Positions 33,410 through 42,476 of a DNA stretch of 64,000 nt are shown in pieces (position 1 is the stretch's first letter; every line of letters begins with the position of its first letter). Location: NCBI GenBank assembly GCA_964413275.1, contig CAYPSO010000006.1, positions 12,522 to 76,521 of the forward strand, in the 5' to 3' direction. The DNA comes from JAABRE01 sp964413275 (GTDB taxonomy: Bacteria > Cyanobacteriota > Cyanobacteriia > Cyanobacteriales > JAABRE01). The notes beneath the pieces are model-generated. The model saw only the letters and a list, made by a program, of their open reading frames with translations, ran no database searches and was not told the origin of the DNA. Both the position numbers and the translations under genes were made by a program.

Positions 33410-35632
33410 ATGGTTACTTCAATAAAATTTCTTAGCGGTTTAAATTTAGTAGATATTGGCTCTTATAGCAAAGTAGCCTTTGCTGATATAGACGGTGATG
33501 GCGATGAAGATGCCTTTATTGGAGCTTCAGATGGCAAAATATACTACTATCAAAATGACGGCAATAATAATTTTTCATTAGTTACAGGAGCAACTAACCC
33601 TTTTAATACCATAGATGTAGGCTCTACCAGCAAATTAGCCTTTGTGGATCTAGATGGAGATGGGGATCAAGATGCCTTTATTGGTGAATCTGGCGGTACT
33701 ATCAAATACTATAAAAATAATCGTGGTAATTTTACCGAGCAAACAGGAAATAGTAACCCTTTTAATGGTATTGATGTTGGTAGTAATGCCGATCCAGTAT
33801 TTTTTGATTTAGATGAAGATGGGGATTTGGATGCCTTCATTGGTAATAATGATGGCAATATCAGATATTATCAAAACAATGGTAGTGGTAATTTTACCGA
33901 ATTATTAGGGGTTAGCAATCCCTTTAATGGTGTTGATGTTGGACGTAGTGCTTCTGTTGCTTTTGCCGACTTAGATAAGGATGGAGATATTGATGCTTTT
34001 GTTGGTCAATCCGATGGTATCATTAAATACTTTGAAAACGATGGTAATAATAATTTACTAGAAACTATTGGATTTAATACTCCTTTTGCTGGTATTGATT
34101 TAGGAGATAATAGTACCCCAACATTTTTTGACCTTAATAAAGATGGACATTTGGATGTGATTAGTGGTAATAGTTCTGGCGAGATTTATTACTTAAATAA
34201 CCCATTTTCAGGTAAAGATTTTGGTTCTTACGCTTCTCCTACTTTTGCAGATATTGATGGAGATGGAGATGAGGATGCAGTTATTGGCACATCTAATGGC
34301 ACAATTAATTACTTTGAAAATAATGGTGATGGTACTTTTACCGAATTAGTCGGTAGAGGCAACCCCTTTTTTGGTGTCTATGTCGGAGGCTATAGCGCAC
34401 CTACATTTTCTGACTTTAACAAAGATGGATATTTGGACGCCTTTATTGGTAATAGTGACGGTACTATTGCTTACTACCGTAATAACGGTAATGGCAGTTT
34501 TAGTAATATTATTGGTGTTAATAATCCCTTTAATCTTGTGGATGTCGGTAGCTACAGCAAACCTGTTTTTGCTGACATTGATGGAGATGGAGATGAAGAT
34601 GCTTTCATCGGAGAATCCGATGGCACAATTAACTACTATCGCAATGATGGTGGTATTTTCACTGAAATTATTGGTACTGGTAATCCCTTTGGTGGTGAAG
34701 ATATAGGTTCTTATAGCACCCCTAGTTTTGCCGATCTTGATGAAGATGGAGACTTAGATGCCTTCATGGGTAATAGTGATGGTACGATCAATTATTTTGA
34801 AAATAACGGTCGTGGCGTTTTCACTGAACGTGTTAATGCCGACAACCCTTTTAATGGCGTAGATGTGGGAAGCTATAGCGATATAGCCTTTAGCGATTTT
34901 GATAATGATGGAGACTTAGATGCCTTTATTGGTAATAGTAACGGAGTAATCTATCTCTATGAAAATGTCTCTTCTGTTGTGCTCAATGGTAATAACCGCA
35001 ACAATAAATTAGTCGGTAAATCAGGTGATGACAAAATCAATGGTAATGATGGTAACGATATAATTACGGGTAAAGCTGGTGATGATACCCTTAATGGAGG
35101 AACGGGAATCGATCGCCTCGTTGAAAAAGCCAATGTTGATTTTATCCTAAGTAATTCAGAACTAATTGGCCAAGGCACAGATAAACTCATTAGCATTGAA
35201 AGAGCAACTTTAACTGGAGGCGAGGGTAGTAATAAGATTGATGCTTCTAAATTTAGCAATGGCCCTGTGATTCTTAATGGTGATGCTGGAGATGATATTA
35301 TTTACGGCGGCTCTAAGAATGACAAAATTCTAGGTGGAGCGGGTAATGATATTCTCTATGGTGGGGGAGGTAAAGATAATATTTTTGGCAACGCTGGTGC
35401 AGATATTTTCGTCCTTGAACTCGGAAAAGGTAGGGATACCTTCAGCGATTTTCAAAATGGTGTTGATAAAATTGGTTTGCCTCGTGGGGTAAGATTCCGT
35501 GATTTGGATATTACTAGGAGTGGTAGTAATACTTTAATCTCTGACTCTAGTGGTGATTTAGCTCTTCTCAAAGGAGTTAATCCTAGTCTGATTAATGCCA
35601 GAGATTTTGTCAATTGGTCTAGCTACTCTTAA
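33410..35632 (+). CDS. Large VCBS/FG-GAP and RTX calcium-binding repeat protein
   Basis: 740 aa, probably exported by type I secretion, as it has no N-terminal signal peptide. Residues 1 to about 515 contain ten units of roughly 50 residues, each with a calcium-loop motif of the DIDGDGDEDAFIG type (VCBS/FG-GAP beta-propeller-like). Residues about 520-560 and 620-660 carry RTX nonapeptides (GGxGxDxx). The C-terminus (DIFVLELGKGRDTFSDF...DKIGL) is the RTX C-terminal module that also ends the protein at 63635-64000. A surface adhesin or matrix protein is likely; no enzyme domain is seen. Confidence 0.88.
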   Translation: MVTSIKFLSGLNLVDIGSYSKVAFADIDGDGDEDAFIGASDGKIYYYQNDGNNNFSLVTGATNPFNTIDVGSTSKLAFVDLDGDGDQDAFIGESGGTIKYYKNNRGNFTEQTGNSNPFNGIDVGSNADPVFFDLDEDGDLDAFIGNNDGNIRYYQNNGSGNFTELLGVSNPFNGVDVGRSASVAFADLDKDGDIDAFVGQSDGIIKYFENDGNNNLLETIGFNTPFAGIDLGDNSTPTFFDLNKDGHLDVISGNSSGEIYYLNNPFSGKDFGSYASPTFADIDGDGDEDAVIGTSNGTINYFENNGDGTFTELVGRGNPFFGVYVGGYSAPTFSDFNKDGYLDAFIGNSDGTIAYYRNNGNGSFSNIIGVNNPFNLVDVGSYSKPVFADIDGDGDEDAFIGESDGTINYYRNDGGIFTEIIGTGNPFGGEDIGSYSTPSFADLDEDGDLDAFMGNSDGTINYFENNGRGVFTERVNADNPFNGVDVGSYSDIAFSDFDNDGDLDAFIGNSNGVIYLYENVSSVVLNGNNRNNKLVGKSGDDKINGNDGNDIITGKAGDDTLNGGTGIDRLVEKANVDFILSNSELIGQGTDKLISIERATLTGGEGSNKIDASKFSNGPVILNGDAGDDIIYGGSKNDKILGGAGNDILYGGGGKDNIFGNAGADIFVLELGKGRDTFSDFQNGVDKIGLPRGVRFRDLDITRSGSNTLISDSSGDLALLKGVNPSLINARDFVNWSSYS

Positions 35633-36078
35633 AATTTTCGGCGTTGCTGAATCAATGGTTGGTCGAGTCCCCGGAACAGATCAAAAATCTTGTTTCTCAT
35701 GGGAAAACCAAAATGTTGCCCTTACGCCTGTTCCCTCTCCCTTCAAGAGTTGACATTCAAGACAATCGCTAAATCCCCATCCCTCTGCCTTACTTCGATG
35801 TTGCTCTCTTCGACAAGCTCAGGGCTAACACTACAAGTCGGCATCCCCCTTGAGAAGAGGGCTTTGGGGGACTTTCTTATGTTTTTCTCCCCAGAATTGG
35901 GGTAGCGCTGTTTCATTGTCAAAAATTATGATTCCTAGGTTCAAGTAAGGGCAAAGGACACAAGTCTTTTTTAGGAATAATTAAAAATCAGTTTAGTTTG
36001 GACTTTGAAACAGTCCTGGGGGGCTAGGGGCAGGGCGTTAAAATCAAGTAAAAACTTTTAATCTTAGAAAAGAATATC
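35633..36078. other. Intergenic mosaic of repeats, no supported gene
   Basis: 446 bp, more GC-rich than its surroundings. It holds CTTCGACAAGCTCAGGG and CCCCCTTGAGAAGAGGG/CTTTGGGGG-type pieces common in cyanobacterial intergenic repeats. CTGTTTCATTGTC...GACTTTGAAACAG is arranged as an inverted repeat (35909 to about 36012). A 71-codon open frame here has no recognisable features and is probably chance. Confidence 0.45.
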
Positions 36079-36348
36079 ATGCCAGAAGATAGATTAGACC
36101 GACTCGAAAAGATTGTCGAATCTAATGCTCATGCGATCGAAGCTTTAGCAAATGAAAGGGAACAAAATCGTAAACAGTGGGAAAAAGATCGTCAAGGACT
36201 TTATCAATTATTAGGACGTTTAACTCGTTCTATGGCTGATTTTTATGAAACTCAAACAGATTTTTAAAACCGTTTTGATCAAGTAGAAGAACGTCAGGCT
36301 AGAATGCTAGAAATTCTGGATCGTTTGTATCAAAGAGATATAAATTAA
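36079..36348 (+). pseudogene. Short coiled-coil protein interrupted by an in-frame stop
   Basis: 62 codons (RLDRLEKIVESNAHAIEAL...) form a heptad-patterned coiled coil that ends at TAA (36265-36267). The same frame continues without interruption for 26 more codons of the same character (NRFDQVEERQARMLEIL...) to a second TAA at 36348. Related small cyanobacterial proteins usually run through this region. One base change in a glutamine or lysine codon could have created the stop. It is either a recent nonsense mutation or a shortened protein that still folds. Function unknown. Confidence 0.6.
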
Positions 36349-36441
36349 TCTAATTTAATCCAACACAAATAAAATATTTAAACTCACATCTCAGATAAAA
36401 TAGAAAATAATTGATATTTAATTAGTAACTGCTATAAATTA

Positions 36442-36942
36442 CTAGGATTTATTGTCTTTAGATTTATCATCATCGTCCATACTAACACCACGATACTTAA
36501 GGTGATATTTAGGATTATGGTCGTTTTTAACTACTAAATTGTCTGGTATTTTATGACTATGTAACTCTTTTCCTCGATATTTGCCAACAATTTCTCCTTC
36601 GGTAATATTGGCTTCTGTAGAATGAATTTCATAACTAACGCCACGATATTTAATTGTATTTTTATCTTGATTATTCTGAGATAATTCTTCTCCAATAACT
36701 TCAGTTTTTACATTTCCTTCTTGAGTTATTTCTTGCTGATTCTTGAGCAAAAAACGTCGTACAGTAATTAGTAAAATAACCAGAATAATTAATTGAACTT
36801 GCCAAGGTGCAATAATTAAACTCACTGCAAAATTAACCAAGATAATTATATTAGTTAAATAGGCAATATCTTCATCAGTATCACGAAAAATATAACTAAA
36901 AATCATGCCCAAAGATAAAGGAATTAAAAATAATAGACGCAT
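36442..36942 (-). CDS. DUF4278 domain-containing membrane protein
   Basis: 166 aa. Two to three hydrophobic segments occupy the first about 65 residues. A charged tail follows with three YRG motifs (IKYRGVSYEI, GKYRGKELHS, LKYRGVSMDD), the DUF4278 signature found mostly in cyanobacteria. Function unknown. It is 24 bp downstream of the permease gene on the same strand and may be co-transcribed with it. Confidence 0.8.
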   Translation of the reverse strand: MRLLFLIPLSLGMIFSYIFRDTDEDIAYLTNIIILVNFAVSLIIAPWQVQLIILVILLITVRRFLLKNQQEITQEGNVKTEVIGEELSQNNQDKNTIKYRGVSYEIHSTEANITEGEIVGKYRGKELHSHKIPDNLVVKNDHNPKYHLKYRGVSMDDDDKSKDNKS

Positions 36943-36966
36943 ATTCTTAATTTATATTGTTAACAT

Positions 36967-37833
36967 TTATTCTTGACTATGAGGATTAAAAATTTCGCTT
37001 AATCCTTCTCCTAATAAAGATAATCCTGTCACCATTAAAGTCATTGCTAATCCGGGGAATAAAGCTGTCCACCAAATACCTGTAGGTAGGGCATCTAAAG
37101 CTAATTTTAAATCATGTCCCCATTCTGGTACTTCTTCTGGTAATCCTAAACCTAAAAATCCCAAACCTCCTAAAATTAAAATCGCATCAGCCGCATTTAG
37201 GGTGAATAAAACCGGTACACTTTGAACTACATTAAAAAACAGATATTTAGAAAGCACCCTAAGAGGAGATGCCCCCATTGCCTTGGCTGCTTCGATAAAT
37301 AATTCTGTTTTTACACTGGTAGTATGGTTGCGTACAAGGCGATAATATTGAGGTACATAGGAGATACTCAAAGCAACTGCTGCATTAAAAACACCTCTAC
37401 CTACCACAAAAGCTAAAGTAACAGAGAGTAGCAACCCCGGAAGTGTATAAACAGTATCCATGAAAAATAAGAGAATTTTATCGACCTTTCCTCCTAAATA
37501 ACCACTGATTAATCCTAAAGGTACACCAATAATTAGACTTAAAGTAGTAGCAAGAATAACAACTTTGATTGCTGCTTGGGAGGCAAATAAGGTACGAGAA
37601 AACACATCATAACCTTGACGGGTAGTACCAAACCAATGTTGAACTCCGGGGGCTTCGTGAATTGGGTTAATTAAAGATTCAGTGGGGTTTTGTAGCCATC
37701 CCCATTGTTGTAAAGTTGATGCAAAAATAGCAATTAAAATATAACTAATAGTAATTACTAGCCCGATTAACATTAAATTAGTAGATAGACTAGGACGAAA
37801 AAAACGAGTTAATCTTATTTTTGAAGTTGTCAT
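36967..37833 (-). CDS. ABC transporter permease, DppC/OppC (peptide/nickel) type
   Basis: 288 aa with an N-terminal membrane segment, the OppC_N-type extracytoplasmic region (GVQHWFGTTRQGYDVFSR) and a BPD permease domain. The EAA loop is EAAKAMGASPLRVLSKYLF, and the C-terminus GGLGFLGLGLPEEVPEWG is typical of the C-subunit. The usual DppB, binding-protein and ATPase partners are not next to it, so it is an orphan here as in some other cyanobacteria. Substrate (peptides, nickel or other) cannot be told. Confidence 0.9.
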   Translation of the reverse strand: MTTSKIRLTRFFRPSLSTNLMLIGLVITISYILIAIFASTLQQWGWLQNPTESLINPIHEAPGVQHWFGTTRQGYDVFSRTLFASQAAIKVVILATTLSLIIGVPLGLISGYLGGKVDKILLFFMDTVYTLPGLLLSVTLAFVVGRGVFNAAVALSISYVPQYYRLVRNHTTSVKTELFIEAAKAMGASPLRVLSKYLFFNVVQSVPVLFTLNAADAILILGGLGFLGLGLPEEVPEWGHDLKLALDALPTGIWWTALFPGLAMTLMVTGLSLLGEGLSEIFNPHSQE

Positions 37834-38007
37834 ATAATATTACGATTTACCAGTTTTCCTATTTTATAGCAATTAGCTTTTAGTATATCTTTCATTATTT
37901 CAATTACTATGCAACCTAAAGATAAAATTGATAAATTACCCGTGTCGTTGTTAGTTTATATTTTATAATTGGGTAGGATAAACATAACCTTTAATTTTTT
38001 TATAAAA

Positions 38008-38394
38008 ATGCTAAACAAAGAAAAATCCCGTAAATTAGTTCCTATTGTTTCAGGTGCATTTTTTTTAGTCATGACTATATCCAGTTTAGCTGGTATGTTT
38101 ACTAATAATTCTGTTGAACAACAACAAGCTTCAGAGCAGCCATCCCTAGAAGAAAGAATAGCCTCACAAAAAAAAGGTTTTGAAATTGTTTTACAAAGAG
38201 AGCCAAATAACGTTATGGCTTTACAAGGCTTAGTAGATATTGCGATTCAAACTAATAATTTATCAGAAGCAATTCCTCCTTTACAAAAGCTCATTGAATT
38301 AAATCCCAAAGAACAAGGGTATGTGACTCTTTTAAATGAAATTAAACAGAGAAATGCTGTAACAACACCAACAGATAGTGAGGAAAAAAAATAG
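38008..38394 (+). CDS. Membrane-anchored TPR-like protein
   Basis: 128 aa from the ATG at 38008; an in-frame TTG 39 bases upstream has no ribosome site. A basic N-terminus and one membrane helix (about 9-30) precede a Gln/Ser-rich stretch. Two TPR-like helical hairpins follow (about 52-115, KKGFEIVLQREPNNVMALQG...LSEAIPPLQKLIELNP). Probably a small assembly factor; the partner is unknown. Confidence 0.7.
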   Translation: MLNKEKSRKLVPIVSGAFFLVMTISSLAGMFTNNSVEQQQASEQPSLEERIASQKKGFEIVLQREPNNVMALQGLVDIAIQTNNLSEAIPPLQKLIELNPKEQGYVTLLNEIKQRNAVTTPTDSEEKK

Positions 38395-38442
38395 TTCCGA
38401 AAAAGTATTGAGAAATGGTTAATAAAGAACAATATAGTGAAT

Positions 38443-39003
38443 ATGAAATTGTTACCATTACCAACTAAAAAATTTACTGTGAAAGCCTATAATCGTATGG
38501 CCGAATCAGGTATTTTTGATGAAGGTGAAAGGATAGAATTAATAAGGGGAGAAATTATAGAAATGTCTCCTGTAGGGACAAAACACGCAGCTTGTGTTAG
38601 ACGTTTAGATTTTATTTTATCTCGTAAATTAGGTGATTTATTTTTAATAGATACCCAAAATCCTCTTAAATTAAATGATAATTCTCAACCACAACCAGAT
38701 GTGGTTATTTTAAAACCTCGTTCAGATTTTTATGAGACAGAACATCCTCAGCCTAAAGATATATTATTATTAATTGAGGTATCAGATAGTAGTATTGAAT
38801 ACGATAGAAATATTAAAATTCCACTCTATGCAGAAAATAAAATTCCTGAAGTTTGGTTAGTTGATATTAATAAAAAATGTGTGGAAGTTTATAAGAATTA
38901 TCAAGACCAAATTTATCTCAATATAATAACTTATCAAATAAATGATGAACTTATTCTAAGCAATTTTTCTGAAGTTAAAATAAAAGTTAAAGAAATACTA
39001 TAA
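38443..39003 (+). CDS. Uma2 family endonuclease-like protein (DUF820)
   Basis: 186 aa from the ATG at 38443 (a GTG two codons earlier is possible). PD-(D/E)XK-fold features typical of Uma2: ERIELIRGEIIEMSPVGTKHA, then QPDVVIL with the metal-binding Asp, LLIEVSDSS with the Glu, and KIPLYAENKIPEVWLVD. These genes are highly multiplied in cyanobacteria; their role is unclear though the fold is nuclease-like. It follows the TPR gene after 48 bp. Confidence 0.9.
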   Translation: MKLLPLPTKKFTVKAYNRMAESGIFDEGERIELIRGEIIEMSPVGTKHAACVRRLDFILSRKLGDLFLIDTQNPLKLNDNSQPQPDVVILKPRSDFYETEHPQPKDILLLIEVSDSSIEYDRNIKIPLYAENKIPEVWLVDINKKCVEVYKNYQDQIYLNIITYQINDELILSNFSEVKIKVKEIL

Positions 39004-39035
39004 GTCAATTAAAATTAATTACACAAAAATCTTTT

Positions 39036-39103
39036 GGTGGGCAATGCTTATAATAATCTGCTGATAAAAGTTTCAGACGAGTGGTAGGTATTGCCCACCC
39101 TAC
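39036..39103. repeat. GGTGGGCA...TGCCCACCCTAC dispersed repeat
   Basis: Ends match the TAGGGTGGGCA family; the 50-bp interior is unrelated to other copies. It lies between convergent genes. Confidence 0.5.
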
Positions 39104-39118
39104 TTATTTGTAAAAAAC

Positions 39119-41026
39119 CTAGGATTGATGTTTGTTATAATAGTCCATATTCCAAGTTAATTTTACATAATTTTTATTATTATTAAATTCTCTAAGCCAA
39201 TTTCCTTCGGGTAATTCTGAGGCAATAGTTGACATTAATTTAGTACCATATCCTCCCTTTTTCCGCATATTTTGACTATTAATATTATTATAACCATCAT
39301 TAATTATTTCTAAAATAGCTTGTTCTTGTTTTTGAAATAGATTTATTTCTAAATAAGTAGCATTGCCATAGGGAGGTTGAGCGTGTTTGATAACATTATT
39401 AATTGCTTCACAGAAAAAACGAAAAATATCTTCTCGTGATTCTAACCAGAAACTATTTAATTTTGGTTCTTTTATTTTATTAACTTTAAAAATAATTTTT
39501 AAAGTTAGTTCTTGACTTGCTTTTAATTGAGTGATTTTATTTTTAATTCCTATATCTAAACCTTGACGTAACTCTGAACTAATTTCAAAAGATAAATTGC
39601 GGGTATTATCAAGGTAAATACGAATATTTTTTCCCATAATTTCCAATTTATCTAAAATCAAATTAACTTTTTCATTCTCTTGTTCCATTTCTAATAATTC
39701 AACATCGTCCATAATCATTTTTAATTCTTGTAAAGGGCCATCATGAATATTAGACGCAACACGATGTAAAAGCTTTTTAGCATAGGAAATAATTGCTTTT
39801 CTTTCAATAGCTTGTAACCTATTTAATTCATTTTGCTGTTGTTCAATTAGATTTTGTTGTCGAAGTAATTTTAAGCTGATTTTAAGAGAAATAGCTGTTA
39901 AGAACCAAGTACATATTGGCAAAATTATTAAAAATATTAAGTTAAAATAGGAAACAAAAATAATATTTAAGATATATACAGATATTAAGAAATAAATTAA
40001 AAATAAATAAGTATTTTGTTTCTTGATTTCTAAATTTGTAATAATGATACTGATAAATACACTACCTATGGTAATAAAAAAAATATTAAGAAAATATGGT
40101 ATAGTTTGATAATATTCTTGATTAATTAAATTAGCTAAAATATTAGCTTGTAGCTCTACTGAATTTGTTAAATTACCCCAGGGGGCTTTAATCGCCATAT
40201 TAGTTGGTTTATCTATTCCGGCAAAACCAACTAATACTATTTTATTCTCTAAATAATTAGAGGGTAAATTATTAAACTTTTCTAAGGTTAAAGTTTTAAA
40301 TTTTAGTTGTTTATGTAAAAATTTTAAATTAAGTTTATTAGGATATTCTTGTAAATTTTTATTAAGTTCTAGGGATTGATTATATTTGCTTAAAGTAAGG
40401 ATAGCAAAGGATTGAAAAAGTTTTATATCCTGACGATTATCTGAGGGAAAAAATTCACCTTTTGTATGTAATTGTCTGGCAGAGCTATTAATAGATATAG
40501 GATTCTCTGCTTCTGGCTCATATTCAAAAAAACCAAATACTTCTTCTGGTAATATCTTTGGATACCCAGCAGAATCAAAAGGAAGAAATTTATAATAAAT
40601 TTGTATTTCTGGTTTTTGCTTATCTTTTATTTGATGGGTAGGAGTAACAATTACTATTTTATCATGATAGTTAGTCACCAGGGATTTAAGAGGTTCATTT
40701 ATTTCCTCATATTCATAATTGTTTACCCAATAAGGCAGTAAATTAAGTACAACAACACTAGCCCTTTTATTAATAATCTGCTTAATCAAATTACCATAAA
40801 AAACCGATTCATTTAATAATCCTTGTTCTCTTAATTCTTCTTCTTTAAGTTGTAAGATTATAATTTCACTATTGACTTTTTTTGATGATATTCTCTGAGC
40901 TAAAGCATCATAAACATATAACTCTAATTTATCTACCAAAGAAATATTACTGAGAATAAGACTATAGACAATACTCCCAAAAATACCCCAAAAAATAGTT
41001 AGTTTTTGCCAAGGATTAGAAAACAC
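39119..41026 (-). CDS. CHASE2-domain sensor histidine kinase
   Basis: 635 aa. An N-terminal membrane helix (about 10-28) is followed by an extracytoplasmic CHASE2 domain (about 30-300, including FGFFEYEP and NKIVLVGFAGIDKP). Three membrane helices (about 305-400) and a short coiled coil come next. The dimerisation/phosphoacceptor region is of the NarX/DesK type (HisKA_3) with H428 in NIHDGPLQE. The HATPase has the N-box EAINNVIKHA (N543/N544) and GGYGTKLM (591-598). This class pairs with NarL-type regulators, and one is encoded 4 kb away (45002-45658). The kinase lies 31 bp behind a small secreted-protein gene and is divergent from the matrix-type gene set. CHASE2 ligand unknown. Confidence 0.88.
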   Translation of the reverse strand: MFSNPWQKLTIFWGIFGSIVYSLILSNISLVDKLELYVYDALAQRISSKKVNSEIIILQLKEEELREQGLLNESVFYGNLIKQIINKRASVVVLNLLPYWVNNYEYEEINEPLKSLVTNYHDKIVIVTPTHQIKDKQKPEIQIYYKFLPFDSAGYPKILPEEVFGFFEYEPEAENPISINSSARQLHTKGEFFPSDNRQDIKLFQSFAILTLSKYNQSLELNKNLQEYPNKLNLKFLHKQLKFKTLTLEKFNNLPSNYLENKIVLVGFAGIDKPTNMAIKAPWGNLTNSVELQANILANLINQEYYQTIPYFLNIFFITIGSVFISIIITNLEIKKQNTYLFLIYFLISVYILNIIFVSYFNLIFLIILPICTWFLTAISLKISLKLLRQQNLIEQQQNELNRLQAIERKAIISYAKKLLHRVASNIHDGPLQELKMIMDDVELLEMEQENEKVNLILDKLEIMGKNIRIYLDNTRNLSFEISSELRQGLDIGIKNKITQLKASQELTLKIIFKVNKIKEPKLNSFWLESREDIFRFFCEAINNVIKHAQPPYGNATYLEINLFQKQEQAILEIINDGYNNINSQNMRKKGGYGTKLMSTIASELPEGNWLREFNNNKNYVKLTWNMDYYNKHQS

Positions 41027-41057
41027 AAATAAATAGTTATAAACTACTAAATCTAAT

Positions 41058-41402
41058 TTATTTAGATAGACGATATAAAATAACTCGGTAGGGTTGTTTT
41101 TGATATAAAGTCACAGCTAACTTGCCATTTTGTTGCTTAAAATTCCAAGTATTTCCCGAAACAGAAGTTGAACCATTTAAACTAGAAGATGAGGAATTAA
41201 TTCTAACTTGTTGATTTTGAGATGGCCCAGAAAGAAACTTAATAGTATTACCTTCTACTTCTATTTTAAGCTCCAATGAGCCTCCTTCTCCCGCACCTTT
41301 AACAATTTGTCCTCTACCCTGCCAAATTTGCCCCGCAATACTCGGTGCTGACAAAGCAGAAACATAAATCATTGTAGTAATAATAGTTAGTAGAGATTTC
41401 AT
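41058..41402 (-). CDS. Small secreted beta-rich protein upstream of the CHASE2 kinase
   Basis: 114 aa with a signal peptide (cleavage after SIA near residue 23). The mature part begins GQIWQGRGQIVKGAGEGGSLEL and alternates hydrophobic and polar residues, as expected for beta-strands, with a Ser-rich turn. No cysteine and no known domain. It is first in an operon with the CHASE2 kinase (31 bp gap). It could be a periplasmic ligand or modulator of the sensor; that is inference only. Confidence 0.7.
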   Translation of the reverse strand: MKSLLTIITTMIYVSALSAPSIAGQIWQGRGQIVKGAGEGGSLELKIEVEGNTIKFLSGPSQNQQVRINSSSSSLNGSTSVSGNTWNFKQQNGKLAVTLYQKQPYRVILYRLSK

Positions 41403-41458
41403 TATTGATAAAATTTATTCTATTCCTATTATATTAGCTGACAGCTTTTATCTACGTC

Positions 41459-41511
41459 TTACGGTATTGTCTAATTATTGTTGCGGTTTACCGTAATTAA
41501 ATATGCGGTTT
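41459..41511. promoter_or_regulatory. Candidate operator region between divergent kinase and matrix-type operons
   Basis: TTACGGTA (41459-41466) and TACCGTAA (41489-41496) form an inverted repeat whose centres are about 30 bp apart, near three helical turns. TGCGGTTT occurs twice as a direct repeat 22 bp apart (41482 and 41504). It lies in the 175-bp divergent intergenic region and is a reasonable binding site for the NarL-type regulator of the locus. Confidence 0.4.
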
Positions 41512-41577
41512 TAGGTAAGGATTTATTTTTTTAAAGCGAATAGTATGCACATAACAAATAAAAAAAGGACGAAACCT

Positions 41578-41946
41578 ATGAAACGTTTTACTTGTACCTT
41601 ACTTACAATTTCCACTATTTTAATTAGCTCTGCTTCTATCGCATCTGCACGCCCTACCGAATCAGGTAGTGTTCAAACTAGCACTCAAACTTCAGTTATT
41701 ACTGGTGATAGAAACATAACAGTTCAAACTTCTCAACAACAAAACCAGGTAAATCGTCGTAATTCTGATAATTCCACTGATGTTAGTGTACAAGATGCAC
41801 AACAAAATTGTGATGTATTAGGACGTGGTAATGTTTGCGATCAATCCACCAGACAAAATAATCGTGTAACTGATAATAATCAACCCAATAATTATAGTAA
41901 TCGCCGTTATAAAGATTATCGCAATAATCGTTACTACAAAAAGTAA
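41578..41946 (+). CDS. Secreted curlin-like repeat protein (two Q...GxxN...Q repeats)
   Basis: 122 aa from the ATG at 41578, preceded by AAAAGGACG; an ATG 33 bases upstream would only lengthen the N-terminus. Signal peptide, cleavage after ASA (residue 24). The mature part has two repeats: residues 33-57 (VQTSTQTSVITGDRNITVQT) and 71-94 (VQDAQQNCDVLGRGNVCDQS). The shared pattern is Q-x(7-8)-G-x-x-N-x(3)-Q-x(3)-Q/N, close to the curlin repeat of bacterial amyloid subunits. An Asn/Tyr/Arg-rich tail follows. The same repeat recurs six times in the 526-residue protein three genes downstream. Fibre-forming function is inferred. Confidence 0.7.
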   Translation: MKRFTCTLLTISTILISSASIASARPTESGSVQTSTQTSVITGDRNITVQTSQQQNQVNRRNSDNSTDVSVQDAQQNCDVLGRGNVCDQSTRQNNRVTDNNQPNNYSNRRYKDYRNNRYYKK

Positions 41947-42057
41947 AAATACAATTTTTCAATCACCCAAGCTTAGTCTAGGAAAGGTTTGTCTTATAAC
42001 TTTTTATAAACTACTTTTCCCTAGATATTCCTATTAATATATTTGAGGTAATTTCCC

Positions 42058-42384
42058 ATGAAGATTAGAAAATTCTGTCTTCTTGTTTCATCTTTAATTA
42101 TATTTACGCCAACTATTACAATGGCACAAATGACTATCAGAAATGGCAACACAGTAGTTGAAACTGATGGTAATGGTAGAGTAAGAATTTTTAAAGATAA
42201 AGGTAGAACTAATATCTATCATCAAAATCGCAGAGCATATCCATATTATCAATGGTTACGTGAAAATGATGATTTTGAATACGCTCATCCTAGAAAAAAC
42301 TGCTATCAATATCATAGACAAACAGTAAGTAATCACAGTTCAAATCGTCGAGTTACACAAAACAGTGTCTCTCACTGTAAGTGA
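42058..42384 (+). CDS. Small secreted basic protein
   Basis: 108 aa; signal peptide MKIRKFCLLVSSLIIFTPTI with cleavage after TMA. The mature part starts QMTIRNGNTVVETDGNGRVRIF, a short beta-like stretch with a GNGR turn, then becomes Arg/His/Tyr/Asn-rich with two cysteines that might form a disulfide. No known domain. It lies 111 bp after the curlin-like gene and probably belongs to the same secreted-protein operon. Function unknown. Confidence 0.65.
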   Translation: MKIRKFCLLVSSLIIFTPTITMAQMTIRNGNTVVETDGNGRVRIFKDKGRTNIYHQNRRAYPYYQWLRENDDFEYAHPRKNCYQYHRQTVSNHSSNRRVTQNSVSHCK

Positions 42385-42476
42385 ATATTATTGTAGCAGT
42401 TAGCTTAAGTTTTAATTGCTATCCTTTATAAGATTTTTTTGCTTTTTTGTAACTTAAATTAAGGAATAAAAACAAA

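Noticed and set aside
34371..35259. Frames within the VCBS/RTX gene on both strands
   Set aside because: Shadows caused by its internal repeats and biased codons.
35690..35905. 71-codon plus-strand frame
   Set aside because: It overlaps a mosaic of dispersed repeats and has no coding signature.
37910..37969. 19-codon frame beginning MQPKDKIDKLP
   Set aside because: Too short and unlike known small photosystem or cytochrome subunits; weak start context.
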